Below are positions 8,878-18,118 of a stretch of 64,000 nt of DNA, piece by piece. The DNA is from Staphylococcus edaphicus (GTDB lineage: Bacteria; Bacillota; Bacilli; Staphylococcales; Staphylococcaceae), in the NCBI RefSeq assembly GCF_002614725.1, contig NZ_MRZN01000005.1, positions 62,001 through 126,000 of the forward strand, given 5' to 3'. The notes under the pieces are model-generated. The model saw only the letters and a list, made by a program, of their open reading frames with translations, did not search any database and was not told the DNA's origin. Every line of letters starts with the position of its first letter. The stretch's first letter is position 1. The position numbers were made by a program, and so were the translations under genes.

Positions 8878-9639
8878 ATGGCTAAATTAGATAATGTACT
8901 TGCGATTCTATGGATGCTTAGTTCAGATAAGAAAGTTACTGCCAGGGAAATTTCAGACAAGCTAGAAATGAATATCAGAACTGTGTATCGCTATATGGAT
9001 ACACTTTCAAAAAGTGGCGTGCCCATCATTTCAGATACTGGACATAATGGTGGATATACATTGTTAAATGATTTTATAGAAGCGCCCCTGTTTTTTAATT
9101 CTGAGGAACAAATAGCTCTATGTCATGCAGCAAATTTTGCAGAAGAAGCGGGTTATTATGGTGGAAATTCGTTAAATAGTGCTATTAGAAAGTTAAGAAA
9201 CCATTCGAACATGGATCAAGAAAGTGAAATAGAGAAACATACGTCTAGTCTTGAAGTAATTAAGCAAAATAACATATATCCTTCATATAGCCATTTAGAA
9301 GCATTAGAATGTTGCATAGTTAATAGAAATTCTGTCATTATTTCATATTGGAAAAGAAGCGATGACACATCAAATGACAGGCAGGTGGATCCGTACAGAA
9401 TTATTTACTGGAAAAACAAATGGTATTTAGTCGCATATTGCCATCTTAGAGATGATGTTCGAACATTTAGAGTGGATAGAATAGAAAGTCTCACATTAAC
9501 TGATGAAACGTTTGAACAGCTTGAAGACTTCTCAGTAGACAGCTATTTCATGGTTAATTTATTACCAATTATGGAAAATGAGATCATTTTCTCATTTAGG
9601 AATATGTCAGAAATAGGCGTAGTTATCACATTTTTGTGA
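8878..9639 (+). CDS. HTH_11/WYL-domain transcriptional regulator, C-terminally truncated
   Basis: 253 aa from ATG 8878 (RBS AAAGAGG). Residues 1-60 are a DeoR/HTH_11 winged helix (MAKLDNVLAILWMLSSDKKV). A WYL domain follows with WKNKWYLVAYCHLRDDVRTF and the R-V-D-R-I pattern. Full YafY-type regulators are about 300-320 aa with a C-terminal WCX domain. This one stops soon after that domain begins, and its last residues (VVITFL) look like out-of-family sequence, so it is probably damaged. A shorter relic of the same family lies next to the att core at 24,975. Confidence 0.75.
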   Translation: MAKLDNVLAILWMLSSDKKVTAREISDKLEMNIRTVYRYMDTLSKSGVPIISDTGHNGGYTLLNDFIEAPLFFNSEEQIALCHAANFAEEAGYYGGNSLNSAIRKLRNHSNMDQESEIEKHTSSLEVIKQNNIYPSYSHLEALECCIVNRNSVIISYWKRSDDTSNDRQVDPYRIIYWKNKWYLVAYCHLRDDVRTFRVDRIESLTLTDETFEQLEDFSVDSYFMVNLLPIMENEIIFSFRNMSEIGVVITFL

Positions 9640-9744
9640 TTTTAACGAAAAAACAAAATAGGAATAAACTGAACTAAATTGACGCGTAAAACAACCCACC
9701 TATTTAGGTGAGCTAAACTTTTCTTAAATTAATAAATCAAACAC

Positions 9745-10148
9745 TTAATTTTCATCTTGTTTATGTTCTTGCTCTTTCTCTTTCTTTATTTGTGACACCG
9801 TTTTTGTATTTTTTACAAATTTACCATCTAATTCATCTGAATAAGCTATGTTTGCATTAAATTGAAAATTTTCGGTAGATCTTATACCAACACTAAATGA
9901 CAATTTCTTATCATTGTTAATATAACCGCTTATATCATACCCATCCATTGGATTTTTTTAATTTCTGTAAATTCAATGGTTTTATAATCTTTCACATTAT
10001 GTTTCATATAAAGGGTGATTCTTTCTTTTTGTTCGTTATAATACTTTTCCTCTGCTTCTTTTTTATTGTCATACTGAATTTTAAAGTATATACCGAAAAC
10101 TATAATCGTAATTACTAATAATGCTATTAATGTATATTTAATTTTCAT
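9745..10148 (-). pseudogene. DUF1433 membrane-anchored protein gene, frameshifted
   Basis: Two ORFs (10148-9930 and 9948-9745) join into one DUF1433-type protein if a base is added in the run of seven A residues near 9952-9958; the restored reading is ...EIKKNPMDGYDISGYINND... The N-terminal membrane anchor and KERITLYMKHN motif match the intact paralogue immediately upstream. The cause could be a real slip mutation, phase variation or an assembly error in the homopolymer. Confidence 0.75.
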
Positions 10149-10542
10149 CTTTTTTATTTTTTTCTTCTTTTTTTATTTCAGATACAGATTTCAAGTCTAC
10201 CTTCTCAAGTTCACTTAGTCCTTCACTCCAACCAATTGTTCCTTCAAATTGATAATCATCGTCATGATATGCTGTAGCTGTAAAGTTTTTGTTCTTATCA
10301 TCATTTACATAGCCTTTAAAAACAAAATTTCCCATTTGATTTCTTTTATGTTCAGTGAATTTAATACCTCTAAAATCTTTCATATTATATTTTAAAAATA
10401 AGGTTATTTTTTTTTCTTGTTCATCATAATATTTTGCTTCTGACTCTTTCTTTTCATCATATTCCATTTTTAAATAGACGCCTCCAACTATTAATATTAT
10501 ACTTATAAATATAATTAATGTGCACAATACTTTTTTATTCAA
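10138..10542 (-). CDS. DUF1433 cystatin-like membrane-anchored protein
   Basis: 134 aa starting at TTG 10540-10542 with GAAGGAA upstream. One N-terminal membrane helix (6-24), then KYYDEQEKKITLFLKYN and an alpha/beta exported domain with FKGYVNDDKN, ending in a Lys/Asp/Glu-rich tail. DUF1433 genes in S. aureus cluster with the lipase-toxin locus, often in tandem. A role as immunity or accessory protein is inference. It is divergent from the lipase pseudogene at 10,568 and overlaps the frameshifted paralogue by 11 bases. Confidence 0.75.
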   Translation of the reverse strand: MNKKVLCTLIIFISIILIVGGVYLKMEYDEKKESEAKYYDEQEKKITLFLKYNMKDFRGIKFTEHKRNQMGNFVFKGYVNDDKNKNFTATAYHDDDYQFEGTIGWSEGLSELEKVDLKSVSEIKKEEKNKKDEN

Positions 10543-10567
10543 AAAATCATTCCTTCGAGGTGATATT

Positions 10568-11757
10568 ATGGAAAAATTACAAAATAGTGATAATACATAT
10601 TATAAACTATCAGATAGAGTTTATGATAGCCCTATTAACGAAAAAACATTTTCGGTAAATTTCAAAAGTAATTCAAAACAAAATTTCAAAGTTCAAGCCT
10701 CACGTGTAGACAAAGGGAATGGTTTTCAAGCTATGGCCGTTTCGCCGATTGGGAAAGATGGTAAGGTGGATAATGATACCGTTTATTTTGCTTATGCGGG
10801 CACAAATCCTAAAGAACCTGCTGATTTAGGTACTGATGTTCAATTGGGATTATCTGGAATTTCGAATAAACAAGTTGAAACCAATCCTAAAAAAGTTTAA
10901 CATCATGGGCAGTATAGTGACTTATCTGTTAAAGAAATCCCCGGAAAATTTCCTGAAAATACTGCGAAAAATTCACAATTTGATGAAGCGAATGCCTGGA
11001 CAAAAGCTGTATTAGAAAAAGGGAACTATAAGAACGTTTATGGTAGCGGTCATAGTTTGGGTGGAACGATTGCTGCAGTAATGGCCGTCATGCATAACTT
11101 TGATCAAACACGTACTTTTTCAGCGCCAAATGGTTATAGTATATTACCAGATGAAATCAAAAATGATTACAATGCTGAAAAATATGACAAGAAAATCATC
11201 GATTACACTCACACTTCTGATGCGATTGGCATGTCCCGCCTTGCATCTAAAACGATTGGACTAGATATCTTTGTTGAAGATGTTGAGCGTACTGATCCCT
11301 TTGATTCGTTTAATCCAGCTCATGCACATGGCTTAAGCCTTTTTGGTTTTAGTGGGGGCAGCGTAAAAATAAAAGTCGATTCAAAAGAAGCTGAAAAGAT
11401 TGCTGAAAGACTTAGAGCTAAGATAACTGTAATTGATGCTGTAATTTCAAATCTTGAAAGATATATGGAAAGCTCAAAACGTAAAGCAAGACAAATTGAA
11501 GATAAATATGTTGAACAAGTATCAAGTGGTGGTTATAAGTATATTCACCCTTCAGATATTGAGAATTATATGGATGAGTTAACTAAATCTGGTCATTATG
11601 ATTTCTTTGATCAGATAAATTCGAAACCACAATCAGTACACTACATAGTCATAAGAAGCAACTCGAAACATTCGCTGAAAAAATCGTTGTAGCCGGTCGA
11701 AAAATGGAAAGTCGCGACAAAGAATTAAGCGAAATGTATCACATGTTCAAGGAGTGA
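10568..11757 (+). pseudogene. T7SS-type lipase toxin gene (N-lipase/C-helical), stop and frameshift
   Basis: Starts at ATG 10568 after GAGGTGAT. The frame is interrupted by a single in-frame TAA at 10898-10900 and continues without shift through GSGHSLGG (nucleophile Ser at codon 163) and a helical C-terminal part. Near 11,620 a one-base shift moves the ending (ETFAEKIVVAGRKMESRD...MYHMFKE) to another frame, closing with TGA 11755-11757. Lipase first and coiled-coil targeting region last is the reverse LXG layout of TslA-like toxins. The sequence differs clearly from the intact lipase at 16,425, so it is a second lineage. Confidence 0.8.
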
Positions 11758-11762
11758 GGAAA

Positions 11763-12092
11763 TTGGATATCGTAGAAGGTGGCAAGAAACTAATAGAAGA
11801 AACTGCAAAAAGAGGTAAAGAACTTGCAGAATTACAAATGCTTAAACATAATATGAAAGATGAATTAAAAAATATGATTGAGAATGAAAAAGAACTAATC
11901 AATGAATGTCCAGAAGAAATAGACGGCTTAGTTAAAGAGATTTTCAATCTAAAAGGCACACTCATATATGGTTTCGAAGGTAAAACTGGTGATGCGATGG
12001 TGGAAACAACTGCTAATTATCATTCTAAAGTTCTCGATGATTCCGAAAATGTAAAAGAATGTGTCGACAGCTGTAAGTTATACTCATGGTAA
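11763..12092 (+). CDS. Small helical WXG100/Lap-like partner of the lipase
   Basis: 109 aa from TTG 11763, with AAGGAG eight bases upstream; a GTG at 11754 is the alternative. All-helical and charged, ending in a segment (YGFEGKTGDAMVETTANYH) reminiscent of WXG100-like or Lap targeting factors of T7SS effectors. It follows the lipase pseudogene directly, as the partners do in the intact locus at 17,786. Intact itself, but probably orphaned. Confidence 0.6.
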   Translation: MDIVEGGKKLIEETAKRGKELAELQMLKHNMKDELKNMIENEKELINECPEEIDGLVKEIFNLKGTLIYGFEGKTGDAMVETTANYHSKVLDDSENVKECVDSCKLYSW

Positions 12093-12094
12093 TG

Positions 12095-12129
12095 GCGTTA
12101 TACCTATAATATTAGGTATAGCGCTTTTT
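12095..12129 (+). terminator. Intrinsic terminator of the first lipase unit
   Basis: GCGTTATACCTA and TAGGTATAGCGC form the stem, followed by TTTTT. Confidence 0.75.
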
Positions 12130-12181
12130 ATACCATCTTTTATATTAATTGAAGTAAGTGAAATATCAATTTAACATTTAT

Positions 12182-12237
12182 AAAACCGCATTACTCCCCG
12201 ATAAGCAGAAGCGTATCATAAATGATGCGGTTTTTTA
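12182..12237 (+). other. SCC attachment core with inverted flank
   Basis: The core GAAGCGTATCATAAATGATG starts at 12208 and runs into CGGTTTTTT. AAAACCGCAT at 12182-12191 is the inverted partner of the ATGCGGTTTT end, the usual layout of an SCC att site with its imperfect inverted repeat. It separates the first lipase unit from the lipoprotein cluster. Confidence 0.85.
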
Positions 12238-12269
12238 AGGACAATTATAAAGCGCAAAACTAAAATAAA

Positions 12270-12398
12270 GTTATATCTTAAATGGATTAAATATATATTG
12301 TTTGGTAATATAAAAGAGTAATATGTAAAGTGTTTAAGATTTTGATTTATATAGTGTTTACAAATTTACTATAAATAGAGAGATGTGAAAATATGAAA
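12270..12398 (+). repeat. Promoter-region repeat, copy 1
   Basis: About 125 bases preceding an immunity-lipoprotein start (AAATATATATTGTTTGGTAA ... GAGATGTGAAAATATGAAACA, ending at the ATG). It is nearly identical to segments at 14,116-14,238 and 15,522-15,648. Similarity with copy 3 extends leftwards to the att cores at 12,208 and 15,459. Confidence 0.85.
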
Positions 12399-12912
12399 CA
12401 TTCAAAAAAAATAGTTTTGTTTGCAAGTAAATCGAAATACAAGGACATCAAAAGGAAATTATATAATTAATAAAATATCTACGGATAGTAAAGGGGTTAG
12501 TCAAAATACTCAAAAAAATGCCCTATAAAAATGGAAAATAATAAAATCATTCCAACTGAAAGAATTGAAAATTTTAATGTGAAGAAGGAAATAGAAGAAT
12601 TCAAGTTTTTTCTCAATATGCAAATTTCAACTCTTTAAAAGATTATAAAAATGGAAATATAGCAACCAATCCAAAAGTTCCTAGCTATTCAGCAGAGTAT
12701 GATTTAGAAAATAGTGATTATAATGTAAAACAATTAAGAAAGAGATACGATATTCCTACCCAACAACCACCTAAATTATTGTTAAAAGGTACAGGTGACT
12801 TAAAAGGTTCTTCTATTGGGTCTAAAGATATTGAATTTACTTTTATCGAAAAACCTAAAGAGAACATATATTTTTCTGACAGTTTAGACTATAAACCAAG
12901 TGAGGGCCATTA
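12393..12912 (+). pseudogene. Degraded TilA-like immunity lipoprotein gene
   Basis: The ATG at 12393 reads MKHSKKIVLFAS, then loses the lipobox and central part. Shifted frames afterwards still encode family segments ([20 protein letters not shown]-type sequence and [18 protein letters not shown]) close to the intact protein at 15,643. Several indels and stops make it non-functional. Confidence 0.85.
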
Positions 12913-13073
12913 AATATGAGTTCAAAGTGCACACGAAATAAAGATAAGAAATGCTATTATTTCCAAAACATCAAAATTAATATATATAATAAATTGAATA
13001 ACCAACTTTACGAAAAATAGAACGATTTAATGTAATCACAGCTTTTTAAAATAGAGACAAGCAGGTGAATCTT

Positions 13074-13676
13074 ATGGAGTTTTTATCGATGCATCCCATT
13101 ATGAGTTTATTAATAATAGCTGGAATTATTTGGGCAGTTATTGAATGTATAGTGATGAGTATTCTAAAAAGCAATCAATCAATTAATAAATTTGTTTTAA
13201 AGGTTAATAAAGTGAGTGAAAAATTTAAATATGCTATTTCTATTATGTTTTTCATATTTGCTACGGTTGGTTTAGATCAGATTATTAGTTATTATTTATT
13301 AGCTAGTGGGCTTTTTTGGATTATCATATTCACTGTGGGCATTGCAGGATTGATACTTTTCATTCCACATGCTCTGTGTTTACTACCACTATTTACACAT
13401 AAAAAGAAATGGCATGTGTTTAAAATATACATTTTCTGTATTATGATTAGTTTATCAATTTGGTGGGGACTAGGTTTAATTATTGATCACAATACGAAAA
13501 TTTATACAGATGAAGGTGGTGTGGGCTACTATCACGGTAGTTTGATAAAAAAACAAGCAGGTGGTATTGCTTATATAGTATTATCAGCACTTTCAATAAT
13601 GTTAATTGTTATGAAGAAAGTTGCGAATAAAAATAGTGATAATGCTGAAACAGCAGTTAATACAATTGAGGAATAA
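13074..13676 (+). CDS. Multi-pass membrane protein of unknown function
   Basis: 200 aa from ATG 13074 (RBS CAGGTGA; an in-frame GTG at 13065 is less likely). Four or five hydrophobic helices, a long cytoplasmic or external loop with YTDEGGVGYYHGSLIKKQAG before the last helix, and a short acidic tail. It sits between decayed lipoprotein copies and may be a cargo gene of the toxin locus, for example polytopic immunity, but no family is recognised. Confidence 0.65.
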   Translation: MEFLSMHPIMSLLIIAGIIWAVIECIVMSILKSNQSINKFVLKVNKVSEKFKYAISIMFFIFATVGLDQIISYYLLASGLFWIIIFTVGIAGLILFIPHALCLLPLFTHKKKWHVFKIYIFCIMISLSIWWGLGLIIDHNTKIYTDEGGVGYYHGSLIKKQAGGIAYIVLSALSIMLIVMKKVANKNSDNAETAVNTIEE

Positions 13677-13682
13677 TAGTTT

Positions 13683-13711
13683 GAGCGCTCATTCATGGGT
13701 GCTCTTTTTTT
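13683..13711 (+). terminator. Intrinsic terminator after the 200-aa membrane protein
   Basis: GAGCGCTCAT and ATGGGTGCTC pair (with G-U) and a run of seven T follows. Confidence 0.65.
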
Positions 13712-13794
13712 ATTCGTTTTGTAATTTATAATTAAAGAGATAAACAATTTTAAGGTATTGAATTAAAAGTAGTGCATGGTTTGAATATTAACGT

Positions 13795-14030
13795 AGTATG
13801 GTCAATTCGGTTACTAAACCAAGGTCATATAAAATGAGATTTTTTTAAAATACCAACAAATATCAGTAGATATGTATACTATCACAATTCTTGAAGCTAT
13901 ACATTCGATGATGAAGTATATTTTTATGTAAGCGAAATAACAAAAGATAGTTAGGAAAACCGCACGATAATGAAAAAGTATCTAAATATGAAGTTATTGA
14001 TAATTATTTTCTTCAAAAATTCTAAGTTGT
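13795..14030 (+). pseudogene. Highly decayed lipoprotein remnant
   Basis: Short stretches still align with the intact lipoprotein at 15,643: YFYVSEITKDS followed, after a stop and frame change, by GKPHDNEKVSKYEV. No start, lipobox or C-terminus remains. This is a fourth trace of the immunity family in 4 kb. Confidence 0.6.
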
Positions 14031-14115
14031 AACTATGTGCATACGCTATAAAGTAGAAACCACAACGTAACTTTGAATAAATTCTTTGTGATGTGTAAGA
14101 CAAAGATACATCTAA

Positions 14116-14238
14116 ATATTAAATGTATTAAATATATATTGTTTGGCAATATAAAGGGTAATAAGTAAAGTAATTAAGATTTTCATTTATATGGTGTTTA
14201 AAAATTTACGATAAATAGAGAGATGTGAAAATATGAAA
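14116..14238 (+). repeat. Promoter-region repeat, copy 2
   Basis: Second copy of the approximately 125-base segment that ends in the ribosome site and ATGAAACA of a lipoprotein gene; see copies at 12,270 and 15,522. Confidence 0.85.
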
Positions 14239-14991
14239 CATTTAGCTTTGTTTGTAATTTTGTTAGCTTTAACAATTTTTATTGGGGGATGTGGAATTAT
14301 GACAAAAGAAGATAATAAAGAAGAAAAAATTAAAAAGAGTTTTGAGAAATCATTAAATATGTATCCAATCAAAAACCTTGAAGATCTGTATGATAAAGAA
14401 GGTTATAGAGATGAAGAATTTGAGAAAGGTGATAAAGGGACATGGACACTACAAAACTATATGACAGTGCGTAATAAAAATCAAAATCTTGAGACAAGAG
14501 GTATGGTACTTTTTTTAAATAGAAATAATAAAAAAGCAACAGGAAAATTTTATATTAATAAGTATGATGAAGATGAGAAACTTGAAAAAGAAACTTATCC
14601 TATCGAATTAAAAAATAATAAAATTGTTTTAAAGCAAAGTGTTTCTGACAAGAATTTAGAAAAAGAAATAGAGAATTTTAAGTTTTTTAGTCAGTATGCA
14701 AATTTTAAACATATAGAAAAATATAAAGATGGTAAAATTTCAAGTAATCCTAATGTACCTAGTTATGAAGCTAAATATCAATTAGAGAATAGTGATGATA
14801 ACGTTAAAAAAATAAGAGATTTTTACAATATCCCGACAAAAAAGGCACCAACTTTAAAAATGAAATCAATAGGAGAATTAGATAACAATTCTATTGGATA
14901 TAAAAAAATCGAATATATCTTTAGTCAAAATAAAGAAGAAAATATAATGTTCTCTGATTTTATAAAATTTGAGCCAAGTAAAGGAGAATAA
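14233..14991 (+). CDS. TilA-like immunity lipoprotein, copy 2
   Basis: 252 aa with a lipoprotein signal peptide ([20 protein letters not shown]; lipidated Cys at residue 20). The mature part is rich in Lys/Glu, with SYEAKYQLENSDDNVKKI and FYNIPTKKAPTLKMK. It is clearly paralogous to the 259-aa protein at 15,643. In S. aureus a lipoprotein next to TslA (TilA) protects the producer from the lipase. This copy is intact although its partner lipase gene just downstream is cut short, so it could act as an orphan immunity gene. Confidence 0.82.
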   Translation: MKHLALFVILLALTIFIGGCGIMTKEDNKEEKIKKSFEKSLNMYPIKNLEDLYDKEGYRDEEFEKGDKGTWTLQNYMTVRNKNQNLETRGMVLFLNRNNKKATGKFYINKYDEDEKLEKETYPIELKNNKIVLKQSVSDKNLEKEIENFKFFSQYANFKHIEKYKDGKISSNPNVPSYEAKYQLENSDDNVKKIRDFYNIPTKKAPTLKMKSIGELDNNSIGYKKIEYIFSQNKEENIMFSDFIKFEPSKGE

Positions 14992-14992
14992 A

Positions 14993-15345
14993 ATGGTAAC
15001 CAATTATCAAATAAATTCTAATAATATGACTGATGAAACAGAGAGAACGACAGCTATTTCAATGATAAGTTATGATATAGAAAATGCGAATGATAATGAT
15101 TTGACTAAATCTGATGTAAATGATCAAATGGAAAATTTAAAAGAAACTAATCAATTCCCTTCAAATCTTGAGTATGTAGATAGCTATACTGACCCTAATA
15201 CAGACACGACATCAACGGCTTTTTTAAATCAAGATACAGGAAAAGTGACTGTGGGAATGGCAGGGACAAATGTTCATATCGACCAATTAAAAAATACGGA
15301 TATCCTTCCAATTTAATAAGGATAAGCAAAGACTGTAGTCGTACG
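14993..15345 (+). pseudogene. 5' fragment of a tslA lipase gene
   Basis: ATG 14993 follows GGAGAAT two bases after the lipoprotein stop. The first 100 codons match the N-terminus of the intact TslA at 16,425 (YVDSYTDPNT, TSTAFLNQDTGKVTVGMAG). The frame breaks after LKNT, where the intact gene continues into NPFNFIKDK, and ends at TAA 15314-15316. Matching bases continue to about 15,345, then the gene is lost before the GxSxG site. Confidence 0.88.
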
Positions 15346-15410
15346 AGGACCGTTACAAAACTCAGGCTATTTAATACTAAAAAACTAAATCATAAAATTG
15401 ACACCAAAAT

Positions 15411-15437
15411 AAATTCAACTATATTTTGGTGTTTTTT
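15411..15437 (+). terminator. Intrinsic terminator after truncated tslA
   Basis: ACACCAAAAT and ATTTTGGTGT form a stem followed by TTTTT. Confidence 0.7.
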
Positions 15438-15458
15438 AGCATATCACTATCAAAGTAA

Positions 15459-15486
15459 TTCGTATCATAAATGATGCATTTTTATA
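15459..15486 (+). other. Degenerate SCC att-like core
   Basis: TTCGTATCATAAATGATGCA then TTTTTAT matches the att core at 12,208 in 17-18 of its central positions but has lost the GAAG start and the CGG. It occupies the same position relative to the downstream promoter repeat as the core at 12,208. Confidence 0.6.
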
Positions 15487-15521
15487 AATACTAATTATAA
15501 TGCATAAAATAAAAAGTTATT

Positions 15522-15648
15522 TATAACTTAAATGGATTAAATATATATTGTTTGGTAATATAAAAGAGTAATAAGTAAAGTAATTAAGATTTTCGTTTAT
15601 ATAGTGTTTAAAAATTTACGATAAATAGAAAGATGTGAAAATATGAAA
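15522..15648 (+). repeat. Promoter-region repeat, copy 3
   Basis: Third copy of the approximately 125-base upstream segment, ahead of the intact lipoprotein/TslA operon. Closest to copy 1. Confidence 0.85.
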
Positions 15649-16422
15649 CATTCAAGAAGGTTAACATTATTTGCAAGTTTCTTAATTTTAACGATTTTTA
15701 TTGGGGGATGTGGAATTATGACAAAAGAAGATAATAAAGAAGAAAAAATTAAAAAGAGTTTTGAGAAAACATTAAGTATGTATCCAATCAAAAATCTTGA
15801 GGACTTATATGATAAAGAAGGTTATCGAGATGAAGAATTTGACAAAGATGACAAAGGAACTTGGACACTTAACTCTGAAATGGTCAATCAACCAAAAGGA
15901 AAGAATATGAAATCAAGAGGTATGGTTTTATATATGAATAGGAATAGTCGAACGACTAAAGGATACTTTTTTGTAAGTGAAACAATAGAAGATAGTAAGG
16001 GGAGACCACATGATACTGAAAAAAAATATCCGGTAAAAATGAAAAATAATGAAATAATTCCTATCGAAAAAATAAATGATGAAAAACTAAAAAATGAGAT
16101 AGATAATTTTAAGTTCTTTTTACAATATGCAAATTTTAAAGATTTAAATAATTATAAAAATGAAGATATTTCATATAATCCCAATGTACCTAGCTATGCG
16201 GCAGAGTATGATTTAGACAATGGTGATTACAATGTAAAACAATTAAGAAAGAGATATGATATTCCAACCAAGCAGGCACCTAAATTATTGTTAAAAGGAA
16301 CTGGTGATTTAAAAGGTTCATCGTTAGGTTATAAAGATTTAGAATTTACTTTTGTTCAAAACCAAGATGAGAATATTTATTTTACTGATAGCGTTAACTT
16401 TAACCCGAGCAAGGATGATTAA
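15643..16422 (+). CDS. tilA: TilA-like immunity lipoprotein of the intact TslA locus
   Basis: 259 aa with a lipobox (TIFIGGC; Cys about residue 24) and a mature domain with [31 protein letters not shown] and [18 protein letters not shown]. Known role in the family: outer-leaflet lipoprotein that binds and neutralises the secreted lipase TslA. The gene ends two bases before the lipase start, giving an immunity-toxin operon. The symbol is assigned by locus architecture and resemblance, not by alignment. Confidence 0.8.
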   Translation: MKHSRRLTLFASFLILTIFIGGCGIMTKEDNKEEKIKKSFEKTLSMYPIKNLEDLYDKEGYRDEEFDKDDKGTWTLNSEMVNQPKGKNMKSRGMVLYMNRNSRTTKGYFFVSETIEDSKGRPHDTEKKYPVKMKNNEIIPIEKINDEKLKNEIDNFKFFLQYANFKDLNNYKNEDISYNPNVPSYAAEYDLDNGDYNVKQLRKRYDIPTKQAPKLLLKGTGDLKGSSLGYKDLEFTFVQNQDENIYFTDSVNFNPSKDD

Positions 16423-16424
16423 AT

Positions 16425-17789
16425 ATGAAGCAAAATGAATATCAAATAAAATCGAAAAATTTAACTAATTATTCAGAAGAAACTAGTTCAATTTCGAATA
16501 TTAGTTATGAAATCGAAAATGCAAATAGTAATAACTTAAATAGTACAAAAATTAATAGACAAATCAGTAATTTAAAAAGAAATAATAAGTTCCCTACAAA
16601 TCTTGAGTATGTCGATAGTTACATGGATCCTAATACAGGCACCACATCAACTGCTTTTTTAAATCAAGATACAGGAAAAGTGACTGTCGGAATGGCAGGG
16701 ACAAATGTACATGGGGATCAATTAAAAAATACGCTTAACCCCTTTAATTTTATTAAGGATAAACAAGAGGCAATAGATGCAAGAGGCTCAATGCTAGATT
16801 TTGGTGCAGATGCAAACATTGGATTAAATACTGTTACGGATAAAGATGCGCATTTTAAAAACACACAACAATTTATCAAGGATATTAAAAAAGACTATGA
16901 TATAGATACGATCACAGGTCACTCTTTGGGGGGCCGTGATGCGATTATCATAGGTGCTAGTAATGATATTGACAATGTGGTTGTTTATAATCCTGCGCCA
17001 TTAACGGTTAAAGATATCAGAGGATTTATAAAGGGACCAGTATCTAGTCTTCCTGATAAAGAAAAAGATGCATATATAGAGTCATTTATTAAAAGTTATG
17101 ATGGCAACATATTAAGAATTGTTTCTGATAAGGATGAATTAAATGGCATTATAAAAAAGACTGAATATGTATCTGCAGGAAATGAAATGGTAATTAAAAA
17201 TGGTAAAGGGCATGCAATGCTCGGATTTTTAGGGAAACGCGAGCAAAGTGAAATCAAAGCAGTATTAGATAAGCCAAAGGGATATCAAGATGCCAACAAT
17301 AAATCCTTTGTGGCTGCGAAAAAGCAGGCGTCAAATAAACTACAACAAATTGATACAGTGAAAGCGAATATGGTGCAAGCAAGTGGTGGTGCATTATCGT
17401 CATCTCAACAAAAATTATTAGAATTTTTGACAGCGCTTTCGATTGCTGAAAGTCTAAGTCAAATGGTAGAAGAAGAGATGCAACAGTTGCGAAAGATGTA
17501 CGCTGATATGGAAAAGTTGTTTGAAAAAAATTGGGAAGACGCCCAGGAGTCTGGAAGGGCGATGGGAAAACATCTTTCTAATGGAGAAGTCTTAGACGCC
17601 CTTAATGCGGGAAGTGTTAATGAAAACAAATTAGTAACGATGCCACATAGTAAAATTTCTCATAAATTAACACAACTTACGAATGTATCATCACAATACG
17701 ATACTTATGTTTCAAAAATTAAGACGAGTATCAATGAAATTATTGCGAAAGATCAATCGCTCGCAAGTCAAATTGGAGATTTAGCATGA
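16425..17789 (+). CDS. tslA: TslA-like T7SS lipase toxin with reverse domain order
   Basis: 454 aa. Residues 1-290 form an alpha/beta-hydrolase lipase domain with T-G-H-S167-L-G-G, an acid in SDKDEL (D235/D237) and H263 in GKGHAMLG. Residues 295-454 are a long helical segment like an LXG domain, here at the C-terminus. TslA effectors of S. aureus have exactly this lipase-then-targeting arrangement and are exported by the Ess/T7 system to attack lipids of competitors. No Sec signal is present. It is flanked by tilA and two small helical genes, the known four-gene order, and overlaps the next gene by ATGA. Catalytic residues look intact. Confidence 0.87.
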   Translation: MKQNEYQIKSKNLTNYSEETSSISNISYEIENANSNNLNSTKINRQISNLKRNNKFPTNLEYVDSYMDPNTGTTSTAFLNQDTGKVTVGMAGTNVHGDQLKNTLNPFNFIKDKQEAIDARGSMLDFGADANIGLNTVTDKDAHFKNTQQFIKDIKKDYDIDTITGHSLGGRDAIIIGASNDIDNVVVYNPAPLTVKDIRGFIKGPVSSLPDKEKDAYIESFIKSYDGNILRIVSDKDELNGIIKKTEYVSAGNEMVIKNGKGHAMLGFLGKREQSEIKAVLDKPKGYQDANNKSFVAAKKQASNKLQQIDTVKANMVQASGGALSSSQQKLLEFLTALSIAESLSQMVEEEMQQLRKMYADMEKLFEKNWEDAQESGRAMGKHLSNGEVLDALNAGSVNENKLVTMPHSKISHKLTQLTNVSSQYDTYVSKIKTSINEIIAKDQSLASQIGDLA

Positions 17790-18115
17790 TGCTTTCTGAA
17801 TATAAGCAACTTAATGAATTAGAAGATGTATATGACGCAGAAAAAAAGCAAGTAGATCAAGCATTACAAAAATTGAATGAACTAAGGCATCGAATACGAA
17901 GAGAAAATGAGCAGAGCTATGATTTGCTCATACATTTAAAAGAAAAAATGAATTACAGTAATGAAGCGAGTGGCAGAATGCTAAACAATATAGAAGAATA
18001 CGAGCATGAAGTCAATCAACAACTTAGACAAAACGAGATAAAATTAGAAAATTACAAAGATGAACTAAGAAAAGAATATCTAAAGCAATCTGAGCAAATA
18101 GAGGATGGTGATTAA
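17786..18115 (+). CDS. TlaA1/Lap-like T7SS targeting partner of TslA
   Basis: 109-aa, almost purely coiled-coil protein rich in Glu, Lys and Gln (heptads over residues 8-100). Small helical proteins directly downstream of tslA bind its helical domain and form the composite T7SS export signal. The start overlaps the tslA stop by 4 bases. Identity is from position, size and fold. Confidence 0.7.
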   Translation: MMLSEYKQLNELEDVYDAEKKQVDQALQKLNELRHRIRRENEQSYDLLIHLKEKMNYSNEASGRMLNNIEEYEHEVNQQLRQNEIKLENYKDELRKEYLKQSEQIEDGD

Positions 18116-18118
18116 GTT

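Noticed and set aside
12915-13019. 34-codon ORF following the decayed lipoprotein, at the place of a tslA start
   Set aside because: The position is suggestive, but the translation (MSSKCTRNKDKKCYYFQ...) does not match TslA.
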